Assembly (NCBI RefSeq): GCF_016679925.1
Contig: NZ_JAEQBW010000005.1
Coordinates: 186,001 to 250,000 of the forward strand
Direction of reading: 5' to 3'
Source: Marivirga aurantiaca
GTDB lineage: Bacteria > Bacteroidota > Bacteroidia > Cytophagales > Cyclobacteriaceae
DNA: 64,000 nt
The notes under the pieces are model-generated. The model was not told the origin of the DNA. It did not search any database and saw only the letters and a program-made list of their open reading frames with translations. The number at the start of each line of letters is the position of its first letter. Within the stretch, counting starts at the first letter, position 1. Positions 43,938-53,809 of this stretch are shown in pieces. A program made the translations under genes and the position numbers.

Positions 43938-46469
43938 ATGATACATTCCACAATAGGTGACTTTGGTCACCTTTTTGTCATTATAAGCTTTGTAGCCTCT
44001 TTAATTTCCATCTTTAATTTTTACAAAGCTGAAACCAGTCAAGCCCTTGATCAAAAAAAATCCTGGTTACAAAATGGACGCACTTCCTTTATTGTACATG
44101 GTATCGCAGTATTTGGCATAGTTATCACTCTCTTCACTATCATTTATAACCATTATTTCGAATATTTTTATGCGTGGAGCCACTCCTCAACAGATCTTCC
44201 TACTGAATATATAATTTCTTCTTTTTGGGAAGGCCAGGAGGGAAGCTTTCTTTTATGGCTATTCTGGAATGTTATTTTAGGTTTCATCATTTTAGCTACC
44301 AACAAAAAATGGGCTCCATCAGTAATGATGGTTTTCGCTATAGTCCAGGCATTTTTGGCTTCCATGATTTTAGGAGTTGTAATCGGTGATTTGAAAATAG
44401 GCAGCTCGCCTTTTATACTATTGAGAGAAGCCATGGACGCCCCGGTATTTAATTTGAATCCTGATTATGTCCCTGAAGATGGAACAGGCTTAAATCCATT
44501 GCTGCAAAACTATTGGATGGTGATACATCCTCCTGTACTATTTTTAGGTTATGCCACTACATTGATTCCTTTTGCCTATGCAATTGCAGGCTTGTGGAAA
44601 AAAGATGTAAAAGGATGGGTTCGCCCTGCTTTACCATGGGCTTTGTTTTCAGCTGCAGTATTAGGCTTAGGTATTTTAATGGGAGGTTACTGGGCTTATG
44701 AAACTTTAAATTTTGGTGGTTACTGGAACTGGGATCCTGTAGAAAATGCTTCGCTGGTACCATGGTTGGTACTAATAGCAGGTATTCATACTATGATTAC
44801 CTATAAAAAGAGTGAAACAGCTTTAAAAGCATCCATCATATTGGTATTGTCTGTTTTTCTCATGGTATTGTATGCTACATTTATGGTGCGAAGTGGGGTG
44901 TTGGGAGAATCTTCTGTACACTCTTTTACTGATTTAGGACTTTCAGGACAACTATTGTTATACCTTTTATTCTTCCTTGTCATTTCTATAGTTTTATGCA
45001 TAGTAAGATGGAAGCACATTCCTTCTACAGAAAAAGAAGTGCAGACTTACTCCAGGGAATTCTGGATTTTTATGGGAGCCACTTTGTTATGTTTAATGGC
45101 ATTTCAAATCATTGTGCCGACTTCTATCCCTGTTTACAATTCTATCATTCAATCTTTCGGTGGCATCTCCAACTTAGCGCCACCTGTTGATCAGGTTGAA
45201 TTTTATACCAAATGGCAAATTTGGTTTGCTATAGGTTTGGCAATTCTCTCGGGAACTGGTCAATTCTTTTGGTGGCAGAAAATGGAACGCACAAAAGTAA
45301 AAGAATCACTTTTATATCCGATCCTTATCACTTTGTTGCTGTCTGCTATTGTTATCACAACTGTAAGAATGACCAACATTGTTTATATTCTGGTAGTAAT
45401 AAGTGGTATTTATACAATTGTTGCCAATGGAAAAATATTGTTAAGTGTCCTAAAAAGCAATTATAAACTTTCCGGAGGAGCCATTGCACACATTGGTATC
45501 GGGATGATGCTGATCGGAATTTTATTTTCATCAGGTTATTCCTCCACGGTGTCCTTAAACAACACAGGTCTGCTTTTAACCAATTCTGATGAGGTTGAAA
45601 AAGACTTTAATCAGACCAATTTACCCTTGTATATTAACGATCCCCAAAATATGGGAGAGTACACCTTGACCTATAAAGGAAGGTTTTTTGAATCATATGA
45701 AGGCGGGTATGTGAAAGCCTCATACTTAGAAGACACAAAGGAACCCAACACCAAAATTATCAAACGAAGTATTCAAAAGACTGACGAGACTTTGGAAAAA
45801 GGTGATACATTAAATGTATACGGAGAAAATCATTATTACAAAATTGATTACCTCAGTGTTGATGGTGAAAAATTCTCTCTCTTCCCAAGAGCACAAATTA
45901 ATCCTGATATGGGCGGATTGATTGCTTCTCCTGATATTAGAAGAAAATGGAACAAAGACCTTTATGTACACGTTTCTTCCGTGCCTGATCCCACTCAGGA
46001 GATTGAGTGGTCTGATCCTAAAGAAATGGAAGTCACTTTTGGAGAGAAGTTTTTTCTAAACGACTTTGTAACTGTATTAGAGAAAGTAGACCGGGTGGAT
46101 GAGGTCAACGGTACTCAATTGGCAGAAGGCGATTTAGCCGTTAAAGCTCAGATCAAAATATATGGTGATGGGGAAGATTATATCCTAAATCCTTACTATG
46201 TGATTCGTGAAAGTATGGCAGGTAGAATTCCCGATGAAAACAGGGAAATAGGAGTAAAGGTGAATATCCAAAGCATTCATCCGGAAAGCAACTCTTTCAC
46301 CTTGTCAGTAAGAACAACCCAGAAAGATTATATCATCATGAAAGCTTTGGATAAGCCATTAATTAATGTGCTCTGGATAGGCACTTTAGTGTTAATGTTA
46401 GGATTTAGCATGGCTATTTTCAGAAGGTATTCTGAATTTTACAAAATGCGTAAAAAAGGAATGGAATGA
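43938..46469 (+). CDS. ccmF: Cytochrome c heme lyase CcmF
   Basis: 843-residue membrane protein, the heme ligase of system I. Seen: many membrane helices, the WWD motif GGYWNWDPVENASLVPW (about 256-272), and a large periplasmic domain (about 545-790) before the final helix. Known: CcmF works with CcmH and holo-CcmE. It ends by overlapping the next gene's ATG (ATGA at 46466-46469). CcmG/CcmH are not seen in the window. Confidence 0.94.
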   Translation: MIHSTIGDFGHLFVIISFVASLISIFNFYKAETSQALDQKKSWLQNGRTSFIVHGIAVFGIVITLFTIIYNHYFEYFYAWSHSSTDLPTEYIISSFWEGQEGSFLLWLFWNVILGFIILATNKKWAPSVMMVFAIVQAFLASMILGVVIGDLKIGSSPFILLREAMDAPVFNLNPDYVPEDGTGLNPLLQNYWMVIHPPVLFLGYATTLIPFAYAIAGLWKKDVKGWVRPALPWALFSAAVLGLGILMGGYWAYETLNFGGYWNWDPVENASLVPWLVLIAGIHTMITYKKSETALKASIILVLSVFLMVLYATFMVRSGVLGESSVHSFTDLGLSGQLLLYLLFFLVISIVLCIVRWKHIPSTEKEVQTYSREFWIFMGATLLCLMAFQIIVPTSIPVYNSIIQSFGGISNLAPPVDQVEFYTKWQIWFAIGLAILSGTGQFFWWQKMERTKVKESLLYPILITLLLSAIVITTVRMTNIVYILVVISGIYTIVANGKILLSVLKSNYKLSGGAIAHIGIGMMLIGILFSSGYSSTVSLNNTGLLLTNSDEVEKDFNQTNLPLYINDPQNMGEYTLTYKGRFFESYEGGYVKASYLEDTKEPNTKIIKRSIQKTDETLEKGDTLNVYGENHYYKIDYLSVDGEKFSLFPRAQINPDMGGLIASPDIRRKWNKDLYVHVSSVPDPTQEIEWSDPKEMEVTFGEKFFLNDFVTVLEKVDRVDEVNGTQLAEGDLAVKAQIKIYGDGEDYILNPYYVIRESMAGRIPDENREIGVKVNIQSIHPESNSFTLSVRTTQKDYIIMKALDKPLINVLWIGTLVLMLGFSMAIFRRYSEFYKMRKKGME

Positions 46470-47254
46470 AGCAAAGGGCTTATAGCATCAGTTTTATTGG
46501 AGCAGGTAATGTAGCCTGGCATTTGGCTCCTGCACTGGAAAATGCCGGCCATTATGTGAAAGAAGTCTATAGCAAAACGGGGGACTCTGCAACCAAACTG
46601 ATTGGCAATCTTTACGATGCTGCATTGAAAGAAAATCTGGATTTCACTGACAGTCCGTCTCAAATATTTATTTTAGCCATTCCCGATGATGCTATTAAAG
46701 CTGTGGTAAAAGAAATTGTGTTACCGGAACAAAGTATTCTGGCGCACACCTCCGGGAGCAAAGGCATTGATGAGCTAACTTACGCTGCCGCTTCTGCAAA
46801 TGGTGTTTTTTATCCCTTGCAAACGTTTTCTAAAGTACGAAAAGTATCATTTGACAATATTCCTTTTTTTATAGAAAGTGACCATGAACAGGCTGGTAAA
46901 ATCTTAACTTCTCTGGCAAAAAGCATTAGCAAATCAGTACAAATAGTTTCTTCCGAACAAAGAGCTCAAATGCATTTAGCAGCAGTTTTTGCCTGCAATT
47001 TCACCAACCACTTAATGAGTATTTCTGAAGATTTGCTTAAAGATGCCAAATTGGATTTCGGTTTACTTAGGCCTCTGATCGCAGAAACCATTGAAAAAAG
47101 CATCAATTTATCACCAAAAAATGCCCAGACAGGTCCCGCAAAAAGAGGCGATGTAGAAACATTGGATAAGCATATGGAAATGTTGTCTGGAAATGAAAGT
47201 TTGCAAGAAATTTATAGAATGATTAGCCAGCACATTTTAGATAGTTATCAATAA
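46466..47254 (+). CDS. DUF2520 Rossmann-fold oxidoreductase-like protein
   Basis: 262 residues: N-terminal NAD(P)-binding Rossmann domain (about 6-130, GAGNVAWHLAPALENAGH with the GxGxxA pattern) and a C-terminal DUF2520 helical domain (about 135-260, EQRAQMHLAAVFACNFTNHL, with TGPAKRGD). The layout is like the pyrroline-5-carboxylate reductase/6-phosphogluconate dehydrogenase group. Substrate unknown. It overlaps ccmF by 4 nt, so it is co-expressed, though a role in heme maturation is not established. Confidence 0.88.
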   Translation: MKQRAYSISFIGAGNVAWHLAPALENAGHYVKEVYSKTGDSATKLIGNLYDAALKENLDFTDSPSQIFILAIPDDAIKAVVKEIVLPEQSILAHTSGSKGIDELTYAAASANGVFYPLQTFSKVRKVSFDNIPFFIESDHEQAGKILTSLAKSISKSVQIVSSEQRAQMHLAAVFACNFTNHLMSISEDLLKDAKLDFGLLRPLIAETIEKSINLSPKNAQTGPAKRGDVETLDKHMEMLSGNESLQEIYRMISQHILDSYQ

Positions 47255-47403
47255 TAATTACCAGCTTATAATTATTTCATAATTCTTCCCAACCCTGCAG
47301 ACACCAATTTGGAATAAGCAACAAATAATCCCAGCAGAATTAGGACATAAGCCGTCTTATCCTGAAATTTGATTTTTAGTAGGAATCCCTTTTAATAATA
47401 AAG

Positions 47404-48264
47404 ATGACGTCTGCACAATCTTCACCAAAGAATTTCTCTTTAAAAGGCTTTTTTCGCCTGATTCGCATCCAAAATCTGGTAATAATTGTGCTTTCTCAAT
47501 ATCTGGCTGCTATCTTCATCATTGATTCAGTCAGCATTTTTGACCTTCCCCTATTTCTTTTATCATTTAGTACTGTGTTATTGGCAGCAGCTGGTTACAT
47601 CATTAATGATTATTATGACGTCAAAATAGATTATATCAATAAGCCGGATCGCGTCATAGTAGGAAAGGTCCTAAAAAGAAGAGTAGTTTTATTCTGGCAT
47701 ACAGCACTGAACTTTATAGCAATCTCTATTGGTTTATACCTGCATTGGAAAATTGGGCTTATCCATTTTACAGTTGCTTTTCTACTTTGGTTTTATTCCA
47801 ATCAGTTAAAGCGACTTCCTTTTATTGGTAATTTCATTGTTGCTTTGTTAACAGGTCTGTCCATTTCTATTTTGGCACTTTACTATAAAGAAAACCAGGC
47901 AACTTTGCACATATATGCTCTTTTTGCTTTTGCCATAAGTTTGATAAGGGAAATTATTAAAGATATGGAAGATTGGAAGGGAGATGCCAATTTTGGTTGT
48001 AAAACCCTCCCAATAGTGTGGGGAATTAGGAATACCAAAATGTTGCTATATCTTCTGATTGTCTTATTCTATTTTCTCATCTTTTATACCATACAGTTTT
48101 TACAAAATGATATTCTCTACTATTACTTTTCAGGACTTACTATTTTTGTTATCTACTTTATCCACCGATTAAGAATTGCCGACACCATTAAACACTACCA
48201 TTTTTTAAGTAATTTTTGCAAGTTAATTATGCTCAGTGGTATACTAAGTATGCTCTTTTTTTAA
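47404..48264 (+). CDS. UbiA-family prenyltransferase
   Basis: 286 residues with about eight membrane helices. Seen: the first aspartate-rich motif NDYYDVKIDYINKPDR (about 76-91) and the second, DMEDWKGDANFGCKTLP (about 189-205). Several Bacteroidota copies are labelled geranylgeranylglycerol-phosphate geranylgeranyltransferase-like, but menaquinone (MenA) and heme O (CyoE) synthesis use the same fold. Substrate is not decided from sequence. It precedes purN by 71 nt on the same strand. Confidence 0.88.
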   Translation: MTSAQSSPKNFSLKGFFRLIRIQNLVIIVLSQYLAAIFIIDSVSIFDLPLFLLSFSTVLLAAAGYIINDYYDVKIDYINKPDRVIVGKVLKRRVVLFWHTALNFIAISIGLYLHWKIGLIHFTVAFLLWFYSNQLKRLPFIGNFIVALLTGLSISILALYYKENQATLHIYALFAFAISLIREIIKDMEDWKGDANFGCKTLPIVWGIRNTKMLLYLLIVLFYFLIFYTIQFLQNDILYYYFSGLTIFVIYFIHRLRIADTIKHYHFLSNFCKLIMLSGILSMLFF

Positions 48265-48335
48265 CCTGGAAAAGAAGATTCAATCTTGTTAAAGGAATAT
48301 AATTATAGCATTTTTGCCTAACTAATTTTAAGAAA

Positions 48336-48932
48336 ATGACCCACAATAAAAAAGTTAAAATTGCCCTTTTAGCATCGGGATCAGGAACAAATGCTGAAAA
48401 AATTATTCATTATTTTAAAGATTCGGAAATTTCTGAAGTAGCATGTGTGATCAGCAACCGCCAGAAAGCAGGGGTACTGGAGCGGGCCCAAAAAGCAGGC
48501 GTCAATCATCAGGTTTTTTCCATGCAGGAATTCGAAGCCACCACACCAGTTCTTAATTATCTACAAAAGCAAGGGGTAGACATTATTGTGCTGGCAGGTT
48601 TTTTACTTAAATTATCCCCTGAAATTATAACTGCTTACCCCGATAAAATCATCAATATCCATCCTGCATTACTGCCAAAATATGGAGGGAAAGGCATGTA
48701 TGGCCATTTTGTACATGAAGCCGTCATCAAAAACAGAGACCAAGAAAGCGGTATTACCATTCATTTAGTGAATGATGAATATGATAAAGGTGATATTATT
48801 TTCCAGACAGCTTGTCCTATCAATCCGGAGATGACGCCCGAACAATTAGCCGCTAAAGTGCAGGTATTGGAGCATCAGCATTTCCCAAAGGTGATTGAGC
48901 AATTTATTTCGGATTCTATAAAAGGAGCTTAA
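48336..48932 (+). CDS. purN: Phosphoribosylglycinamide formyltransferase
   Basis: 198 residues; transfers formyl from 10-formyl-THF to GAR in purine synthesis. Seen: LLASGSGTNAEKI (phosphate loop), the catalytic NIHPALLPKYGGKG with Asn and His, and the Asp in NDEYDKGDIIFQ. Length typical. Its stop overlaps the convergent 48929 gene by 4 nt. purH follows 0.75 kb later. Confidence 0.96.
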   Translation: MTHNKKVKIALLASGSGTNAEKIIHYFKDSEISEVACVISNRQKAGVLERAQKAGVNHQVFSMQEFEATTPVLNYLQKQGVDIIVLAGFLLKLSPEIITAYPDKIINIHPALLPKYGGKGMYGHFVHEAVIKNRDQESGITIHLVNDEYDKGDIIFQTACPINPEMTPEQLAAKVQVLEHQHFPKVIEQFISDSIKGA

Positions 48933-49504
48933 TAGGCAAATATTTTCTCCACCATTTCATCAAAATCCAGGTGTGACTTATAAGCCCTGTCCGAATAAAT
49001 GCTGGCAGTAATTTTTAAATAGTTAGGGGTATCGTTTAACAGATGAAGCTCTATGGCAATGTTTCCGTACAATTGATCAATTGGCGGTTTCACTTGTAAA
49101 GGGGGTTTCAAATAATATTTTTCCACTGTCAATACATATCCCTCCTTTGTACTTACTTTTTTGTCAGATCCAGCCTGCCTATAGCCAAGTTCTACAATTT
49201 TTAATTTGAAATACTCCAACAGGAATGGAAAACTTTTATTCAGGATTTCGTCATTATTTTTTATGGCAAATCCATTGGCATACGCACTTCTGAATAACAC
49301 AATAGGTATTTCATCCTTAATATCAGTTAACTTCATATGATACGCATGATGAATTCTATCCAGGAGAGTATGATGCTTTTCATTACCTATCCAATCCGCA
49401 AAACGCTCCTTTTCTTTTTCTGATCGATTGAGCGTCTCATGACTCAACACTTTGTTTTTATTAGCAGAAAAAAGCTGATGATATATTTTATCAAAAAAAG
49501 TCAT
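48929..49504 (-). CDS. Unrecognised cytosolic protein
   Basis: 191 residues from the ATG at 49504; the upstream GTG at 49510 would only add two. No known domain. Seen: a helical N-terminal half with KEKERFADWIGNEKHH, RIHHAYHMKLTD and FLLEYFKLKIVELGY, and a beta-like C-terminal part (YGNIAIELHLLNDTPNYLKITASIY). There is no signal peptide or membrane helix. It sits tail-to-tail with purN, overlapping by 4 nt, and head-to-head with purH, so genome position gives no functional clue. Confidence 0.7.
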   Translation of the reverse strand: MTFFDKIYHQLFSANKNKVLSHETLNRSEKEKERFADWIGNEKHHTLLDRIHHAYHMKLTDIKDEIPIVLFRSAYANGFAIKNNDEILNKSFPFLLEYFKLKIVELGYRQAGSDKKVSTKEGYVLTVEKYYLKPPLQVKPPIDQLYGNIAIELHLLNDTPNYLKITASIYSDRAYKSHLDFDEMVEKIFAY

Positions 49505-49652
49505 TACCACTCATTATCATGAAATATAAATTTACCGATTCCTTTTAACCATTTAAAAAGAAGAATGATTAAATATCACTGATTCAATGTGAAAAAACTT
49601 CGAAAGTGGCTGAAAAAAAGAACTATATAGAATGAAAAAAATATAATTCAAT

Positions 49653-49660
49653 TAGTTTTG
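49653..49660 (+). promoter_or_regulatory. -7 element of the purH promoter
   Basis: TAGTTTTG fits TAnnTTTG; predicted start near 49666 supports the ATG at 49687 and excludes the TTG at 49660. Confidence 0.5.
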
Positions 49661-49686
49661 TGTTTCAAAAACAAAAGAGCAAATCC

Positions 49687-51213
49687 ATGTCCCTAAAAAA
49701 AATCACTACCGCCCTCATCTCCGTTTACTATAAAGACAGGTTAGAACCCGTTATCAAATTATTAAAAGAACAAGGAGTACGAATTTATAGCACAGGGGGC
49801 ACCCAAAAATTTATTGAAGAACAAGGAGCCAAAGTCATTGCGGTGGAAAATTTAACCGGCTACCCTTCTATTTTAGGAGGAAGGGTGAAAACGCTTCACC
49901 CAAAAATATTTGGAGGCATTTTGGGCAGGAGAGATTCCGAAGAACATAAAGCACAATTACAGGAATATGAAATCCCGGAAATTGATTTGGTAATTGTAGA
50001 TTTGTACCCTTTTGAAGAAACTGTAGCCTCCGGTGCCAATCAGGATGAAATAATTGAAAAAATTGATATAGGCGGTATTTCATTAATACGAGCCGCTGCC
50101 AAAAATTATAAGGACGTACTCATTGTGTCTTCCAAAGGCCAGTATTCAACATTAGAAAATTTATTAGCAAAAAACAAAGGGGCTACGAGCATTGATGAGA
50201 GAAAGGCTTTTGCGGCTCAAGCTTTCAATGTGTCTTCTCACTATGACACTGCTATTTTCAATTATTTCAACAAAAACCAAACACTCAGTGGTTTTAAACA
50301 CAGCATTTTAAGAAACAAGCCTTTAAGATATGGGGAAAACCCTCATCAGGAAGCCAAATTTTACGGTAACCTGGATTCTCTATTTGACCAGCTAAATGGA
50401 AAAGAACTTTCTTACAACAATTTAGTGGATGTGGATGCTGCAGTTTCATTAACTGAAGAATTTGAGGGAGAAACTGCTTTTGCTATACTAAAACATACCA
50501 ATGCTTGTGGTATGGCTTTGGGAAGCTCAGTGAAAGAAGCCTATCAGAAGGCTTTTGCTGCCGATACTCTCTCTGCATTTGGCGGAGTATTGGTTACCAA
50601 CCAAACAGTGGACAAAGAGGCCGCTGATGAAATGCATAGTTTGTTTTTTGAAATTCTAATTGCCCCTGATTTTTCGGAAGAGGCCCTGGAGATACTAAAA
50701 GGAAAAAAGAATAGAATTTTACTAAAGAAAAAAGACAATCTTAAAACCAAAAGACAATTTAAAAGCTTGCTGAATGGTGTAATAGAGCAAGACAGAGATC
50801 TTAAAACTGATGCAAAAGAAGACCTTAAAGTAGTTACCAAAAAAGAGCCATCCACAGAGGAAATAGAGGCCTTGTTGTTTGCCTCTAAAATATGTAAGCA
50901 TACTAAATCCAATACAATTATATTAGCCAATAAGGGACAAATGCTTTCAAGTGGTGTAGGTCAAACATCAAGAGTAGATGCTTTACAACATGCAATTGAA
51001 AAAGCAAAGCATTTTGGTTTTGATTTGAAGGGAGCAGTAATGGCTTCAGATGCTTTCTTCCCATTTCCTGACTGTGTAGAAATAGCCGGGCAAGCCGGCA
51101 TCGTTGCAGTAATACAGCCTGGTGGCTCTATTAAAGATCAAGATAGCATTGACTATTGCGACCAACACGGGATGCGTATGGTGACTACAGGATTTAGGCA
51201 TTTTAAACACTAA
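49687..51213 (+). CDS. purH: Bifunctional AICAR transformylase / IMP cyclohydrolase
   Basis: 508 residues from the ATG at 49687. Catalyses the last two steps of IMP synthesis. Seen: IMP cyclohydrolase domain (about 1-190) with STGGTQKFIEEQGAKV, GGRVKTLHPKIFGGIL, then AICAR transformylase domain (about 195-508) with LRYGENPHQEAKFYG, AILKHTNACGMALG and the C-terminal DAFFPFPDCVEIAGQAGI. Both halves carry family motifs. Length is normal. Confidence 0.96.
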   Translation: MSLKKITTALISVYYKDRLEPVIKLLKEQGVRIYSTGGTQKFIEEQGAKVIAVENLTGYPSILGGRVKTLHPKIFGGILGRRDSEEHKAQLQEYEIPEIDLVIVDLYPFEETVASGANQDEIIEKIDIGGISLIRAAAKNYKDVLIVSSKGQYSTLENLLAKNKGATSIDERKAFAAQAFNVSSHYDTAIFNYFNKNQTLSGFKHSILRNKPLRYGENPHQEAKFYGNLDSLFDQLNGKELSYNNLVDVDAAVSLTEEFEGETAFAILKHTNACGMALGSSVKEAYQKAFAADTLSAFGGVLVTNQTVDKEAADEMHSLFFEILIAPDFSEEALEILKGKKNRILLKKKDNLKTKRQFKSLLNGVIEQDRDLKTDAKEDLKVVTKKEPSTEEIEALLFASKICKHTKSNTIILANKGQMLSSGVGQTSRVDALQHAIEKAKHFGFDLKGAVMASDAFFPFPDCVEIAGQAGIVAVIQPGGSIKDQDSIDYCDQHGMRMVTTGFRHFKH

Positions 51214-51325
51214 TTGAGCAAAGGTTTAGATTAATAGGTAAAATATTTCGTTGAATGGAATTAATTACCAAACAAATTTGTAAATTTCGAGAGCGATTTT
51301 TTTTAGATAAATATAAATACTATCC

Positions 51326-52354
51326 ATGGGGATATTCGATTTCTTATCAAGTGACATAGCCATTGACTTAGGCACTGCCAATACTTTAATCATTCATAAG
51401 GACAAAATTGTTGTAGACGAGCCGTCCATTATAGCCATAGACAAAGCCACTAACAAGGTTTTGGCCATTGGAAGGCAAGCCATGCAGATGCATGAGAAAA
51501 CCCACGAAAACATTAAAACCATCCGCCCTTTGAAAGATGGTGTAATTGCGGATTTCCATGCAGCAGAACATATGATTCGAGGAATGATCAAAATGATTGA
51601 TGGTGGCAAAAAAAGTTTTTTTCCATCCTCTCACAGAATGGTCATCTGTATTCCCTCTGGGATAACGGAAGTTGAAAAAAGGGCTGTAAGGGATTCAGCA
51701 GAGCATGCCGGTGCCAAGGAGGTCTATATGATTCATGAACCGATAGCAGCTGCTATTGGTATAGGTGTGGATATAGAACAACCGGTTGGTTCAATGGTAG
51801 TTGATATTGGAGGAGGAACTACTGAGATTGCGGTTATTGCACTTTCAGGAATTGTATGTGATCAATCTATCAGGGTGGCTGGTGATACATTTACAAAAGA
51901 TATTCTGGATTATATGAGAAGGCAACATAACCTGTTAATAGGTGAAAGATCTGCCGAGAAAATAAAAATTGAGGTCGGTGCGGCTTTGACTGAATTAGAT
52001 GACGGCCCTGAAGATTACGAAATCAGGGGACGTGATTTAATGACAGGAATTCCTAAAGTGATTAAAGTTTCCTATTCAGAAATAGCATTTGCGATTGACA
52101 AATCAGTTTCAAAGATAGAAGAAGCCGTTTTAAAAGCTTTGGAGATTTCCCCACCAGAATTGTCTGCTGACATATATGATAACGGGATTCACTTAACCGG
52201 TGGAGGCGCATTGCTAAGGGGCTTGGACAAAAGGCTGGCACTAAAGACCAAACTGCCAATCCATATTGCAGATGATCCACTCAGAGCCGTAGTAAGGGGT
52301 ACGGGGATTGCGTTGAAAAATATTAATCATTACAAAGCTGTCTTGATGAGCTAG
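51326..52354 (+). CDS. mreB: Rod-shape actin MreB
   Basis: 342-residue bacterial actin that directs lateral peptidoglycan synthesis. Seen: DLGTANTLI (phosphate 1), GGKKSFFPSSHRMVI, VVDIGGGTTEIAVI (phosphate 2), and LTGGGALLRGLDKRL (adenosine). First gene of the mreBCD-PBP2-rodA cluster, followed by a hairpin before mreC. Standard length. Confidence 0.97.
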   Translation: MGIFDFLSSDIAIDLGTANTLIIHKDKIVVDEPSIIAIDKATNKVLAIGRQAMQMHEKTHENIKTIRPLKDGVIADFHAAEHMIRGMIKMIDGGKKSFFPSSHRMVICIPSGITEVEKRAVRDSAEHAGAKEVYMIHEPIAAAIGIGVDIEQPVGSMVVDIGGGTTEIAVIALSGIVCDQSIRVAGDTFTKDILDYMRRQHNLLIGERSAEKIKIEVGAALTELDDGPEDYEIRGRDLMTGIPKVIKVSYSEIAFAIDKSVSKIEEAVLKALEISPPELSADIYDNGIHLTGGGALLRGLDKRLALKTKLPIHIADDPLRAVVRGTGIALKNINHYKAVLMS

Positions 52355-52385
52355 ATGCAGTTAAAGATTGAAATATATGTAAGAA

Positions 52386-52414
52386 GGGAACATGGTAAAC
52401 CTGTGTTCCTTTTT
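52386..52414 (+). terminator. Attenuator-like hairpin between mreB and mreC
   Basis: GGAACA (52387-52392) pairs with TGTTCC (52404-52409), with inner GG/CC, followed by TTTTT. Located inside the cluster, it would reduce read-through from mreB to the downstream genes or mark a partial terminator. Confidence 0.5.
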
Positions 52415-52458
52415 CAATTTTTGCTCTTTTCAATAAAAAACCAACAGATTCTCTTTTA

Positions 52459-53295
52459 ATGCGCAGGTTATTTCAGTTCATATATCAATACAGAGCATTC
52501 TTTGTCTTCTTGATGCTCGAATTGATAAGTGGTTGGCTGGTGGTCAATCATAATGATTATATCAGTGCATCATATTTCAATTCCTCCAGTGCTCTTGCAG
52601 GCAATATCTACAATAGCAAGCAGTCCGTGCAGGACTATTTTCAATTAAAGGAAGTGAATCAAAATCTGGCACAGGAAAATGAAAAATTAAGAAATACCCT
52701 TGCTCTTTCTGCTCCTATAGTAGATTCCACTGAGTTTTTTACACCCATTTATCTTTCAGGACAATATGAGTTTACCATTGCCAAAGTAGTAAATAATTCA
52801 GTAAGCCGGTTTCGTAACTACTTTACTTTGAATAAAGGGAGTAAGAATGGGATAAAGGAGGGAATGGGTGTGGTAAACCCGAACGGAATAGTGGGCAAAA
52901 TAAAAAGCGTGTCTGAAAATTTCTCTACCGGATATTCTGCTTTAAATGGCAACCTTTTAATTTCCGCTGTTATAGCAGAAACTGAAACACTCTGCACCGC
53001 CAATTGGGATGGGAAAGATCCTACCAAAATGACTCTGAAATATGTTCCACGGCATGTAAAGGTAGAAACAGGAATGGATGTAGTGACTTCAGGTTTTAAT
53101 GCTTTATTCCCTGCTGATGTAAAAATAGGAGAAATAGAAACTGTTGTAATTGAGGAAAATGCCACTTTTTATGATATTACACTCCACTTATCAGTAGATT
53201 TTCAAAGTCTGGATTATGTTTATGTAATAGGAAACCAATTACAACAAGAGAAGGATTCATTGGAACAAACAACTTTTGAACTTATCAATGATTAA
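52459..53295 (+). CDS. mreC: Rod-shape determining protein MreC
   Basis: 278 residues: a membrane anchor (about 12-32), a coiled coil (about 60-90, SVQDYFQLKEVNQNLAQENEKLRN), then MreC beta domain (about 110-270) with NNSVSRFRNYFTLNKGSKNGIKEGMGVV. It organises the elongasome in the periplasm. It overlaps mreD. Confidence 0.94.
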   Translation: MRRLFQFIYQYRAFFVFLMLELISGWLVVNHNDYISASYFNSSSALAGNIYNSKQSVQDYFQLKEVNQNLAQENEKLRNTLALSAPIVDSTEFFTPIYLSGQYEFTIAKVVNNSVSRFRNYFTLNKGSKNGIKEGMGVVNPNGIVGKIKSVSENFSTGYSALNGNLLISAVIAETETLCTANWDGKDPTKMTLKYVPRHVKVETGMDVVTSGFNALFPADVKIGEIETVVIEENATFYDITLHLSVDFQSLDYVYVIGNQLQQEKDSLEQTTFELIND

Positions 53296-53809
53296 CACAC
53301 TGAACATAAAGCAATTGATTATTTGGTTACTTTTTATAAGTGCCCAAATCCTACTTGCCCAAAACCTGGTGCTTTATGATCGTGCTTTTTGTTTTATTTA
53401 TGCAGGTGCCATTTTACTCTTGCCATTGAATATCAGCCGAAACTATTTAATGGTAATTGCATTCTTCACAGGTTTTATCATTGATATTTTTTACAATAGT
53501 CTCGGCACTCACATGGCGGCCACCACGTTTTTGGCTTTTGTACGTCCTTTGTGGATTAATGCTATTACCCCCAGGGGAGGTTATGAAAACGTGGATAGTC
53601 CTGCCATAAAAGATATAAGCTTGTCTTGGTTTTTGGCTTATTCACTTCCTTTGGTATTTTTACATTTGTCTGTAATATTCTTTATTGAAGCCGGAGGATT
53701 TCACATGTTCTTTTTTGTATTATTAAAAGTAATCGCCAGCACTTTATTAACCGTTTTGGTGTTGGTAATCATACAGTATCTATTCTATTCGAAAGGCAGG
53801 TATTCATGA
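53288..53809 (+). CDS. mreD: Rod-shape determining protein MreD
   Basis: 173 residues from the ATG at 53288, which overlaps the mreC stop by 8 nt. Seen: five membrane helices with NLVLYDRAFCFIYAGAILLLP and FTGFIIDIFYNSLGTHMAATT. Small integral partner of MreC. It overlaps the PBP2 gene by 4 nt. Confidence 0.9.
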   Translation: MINTLNIKQLIIWLLFISAQILLAQNLVLYDRAFCFIYAGAILLLPLNISRNYLMVIAFFTGFIIDIFYNSLGTHMAATTFLAFVRPLWINAITPRGGYENVDSPAIKDISLSWFLAYSLPLVFLHLSVIFFIEAGGFHMFFFVLLKVIASTLLTVLVLVIIQYLFYSKGRYS

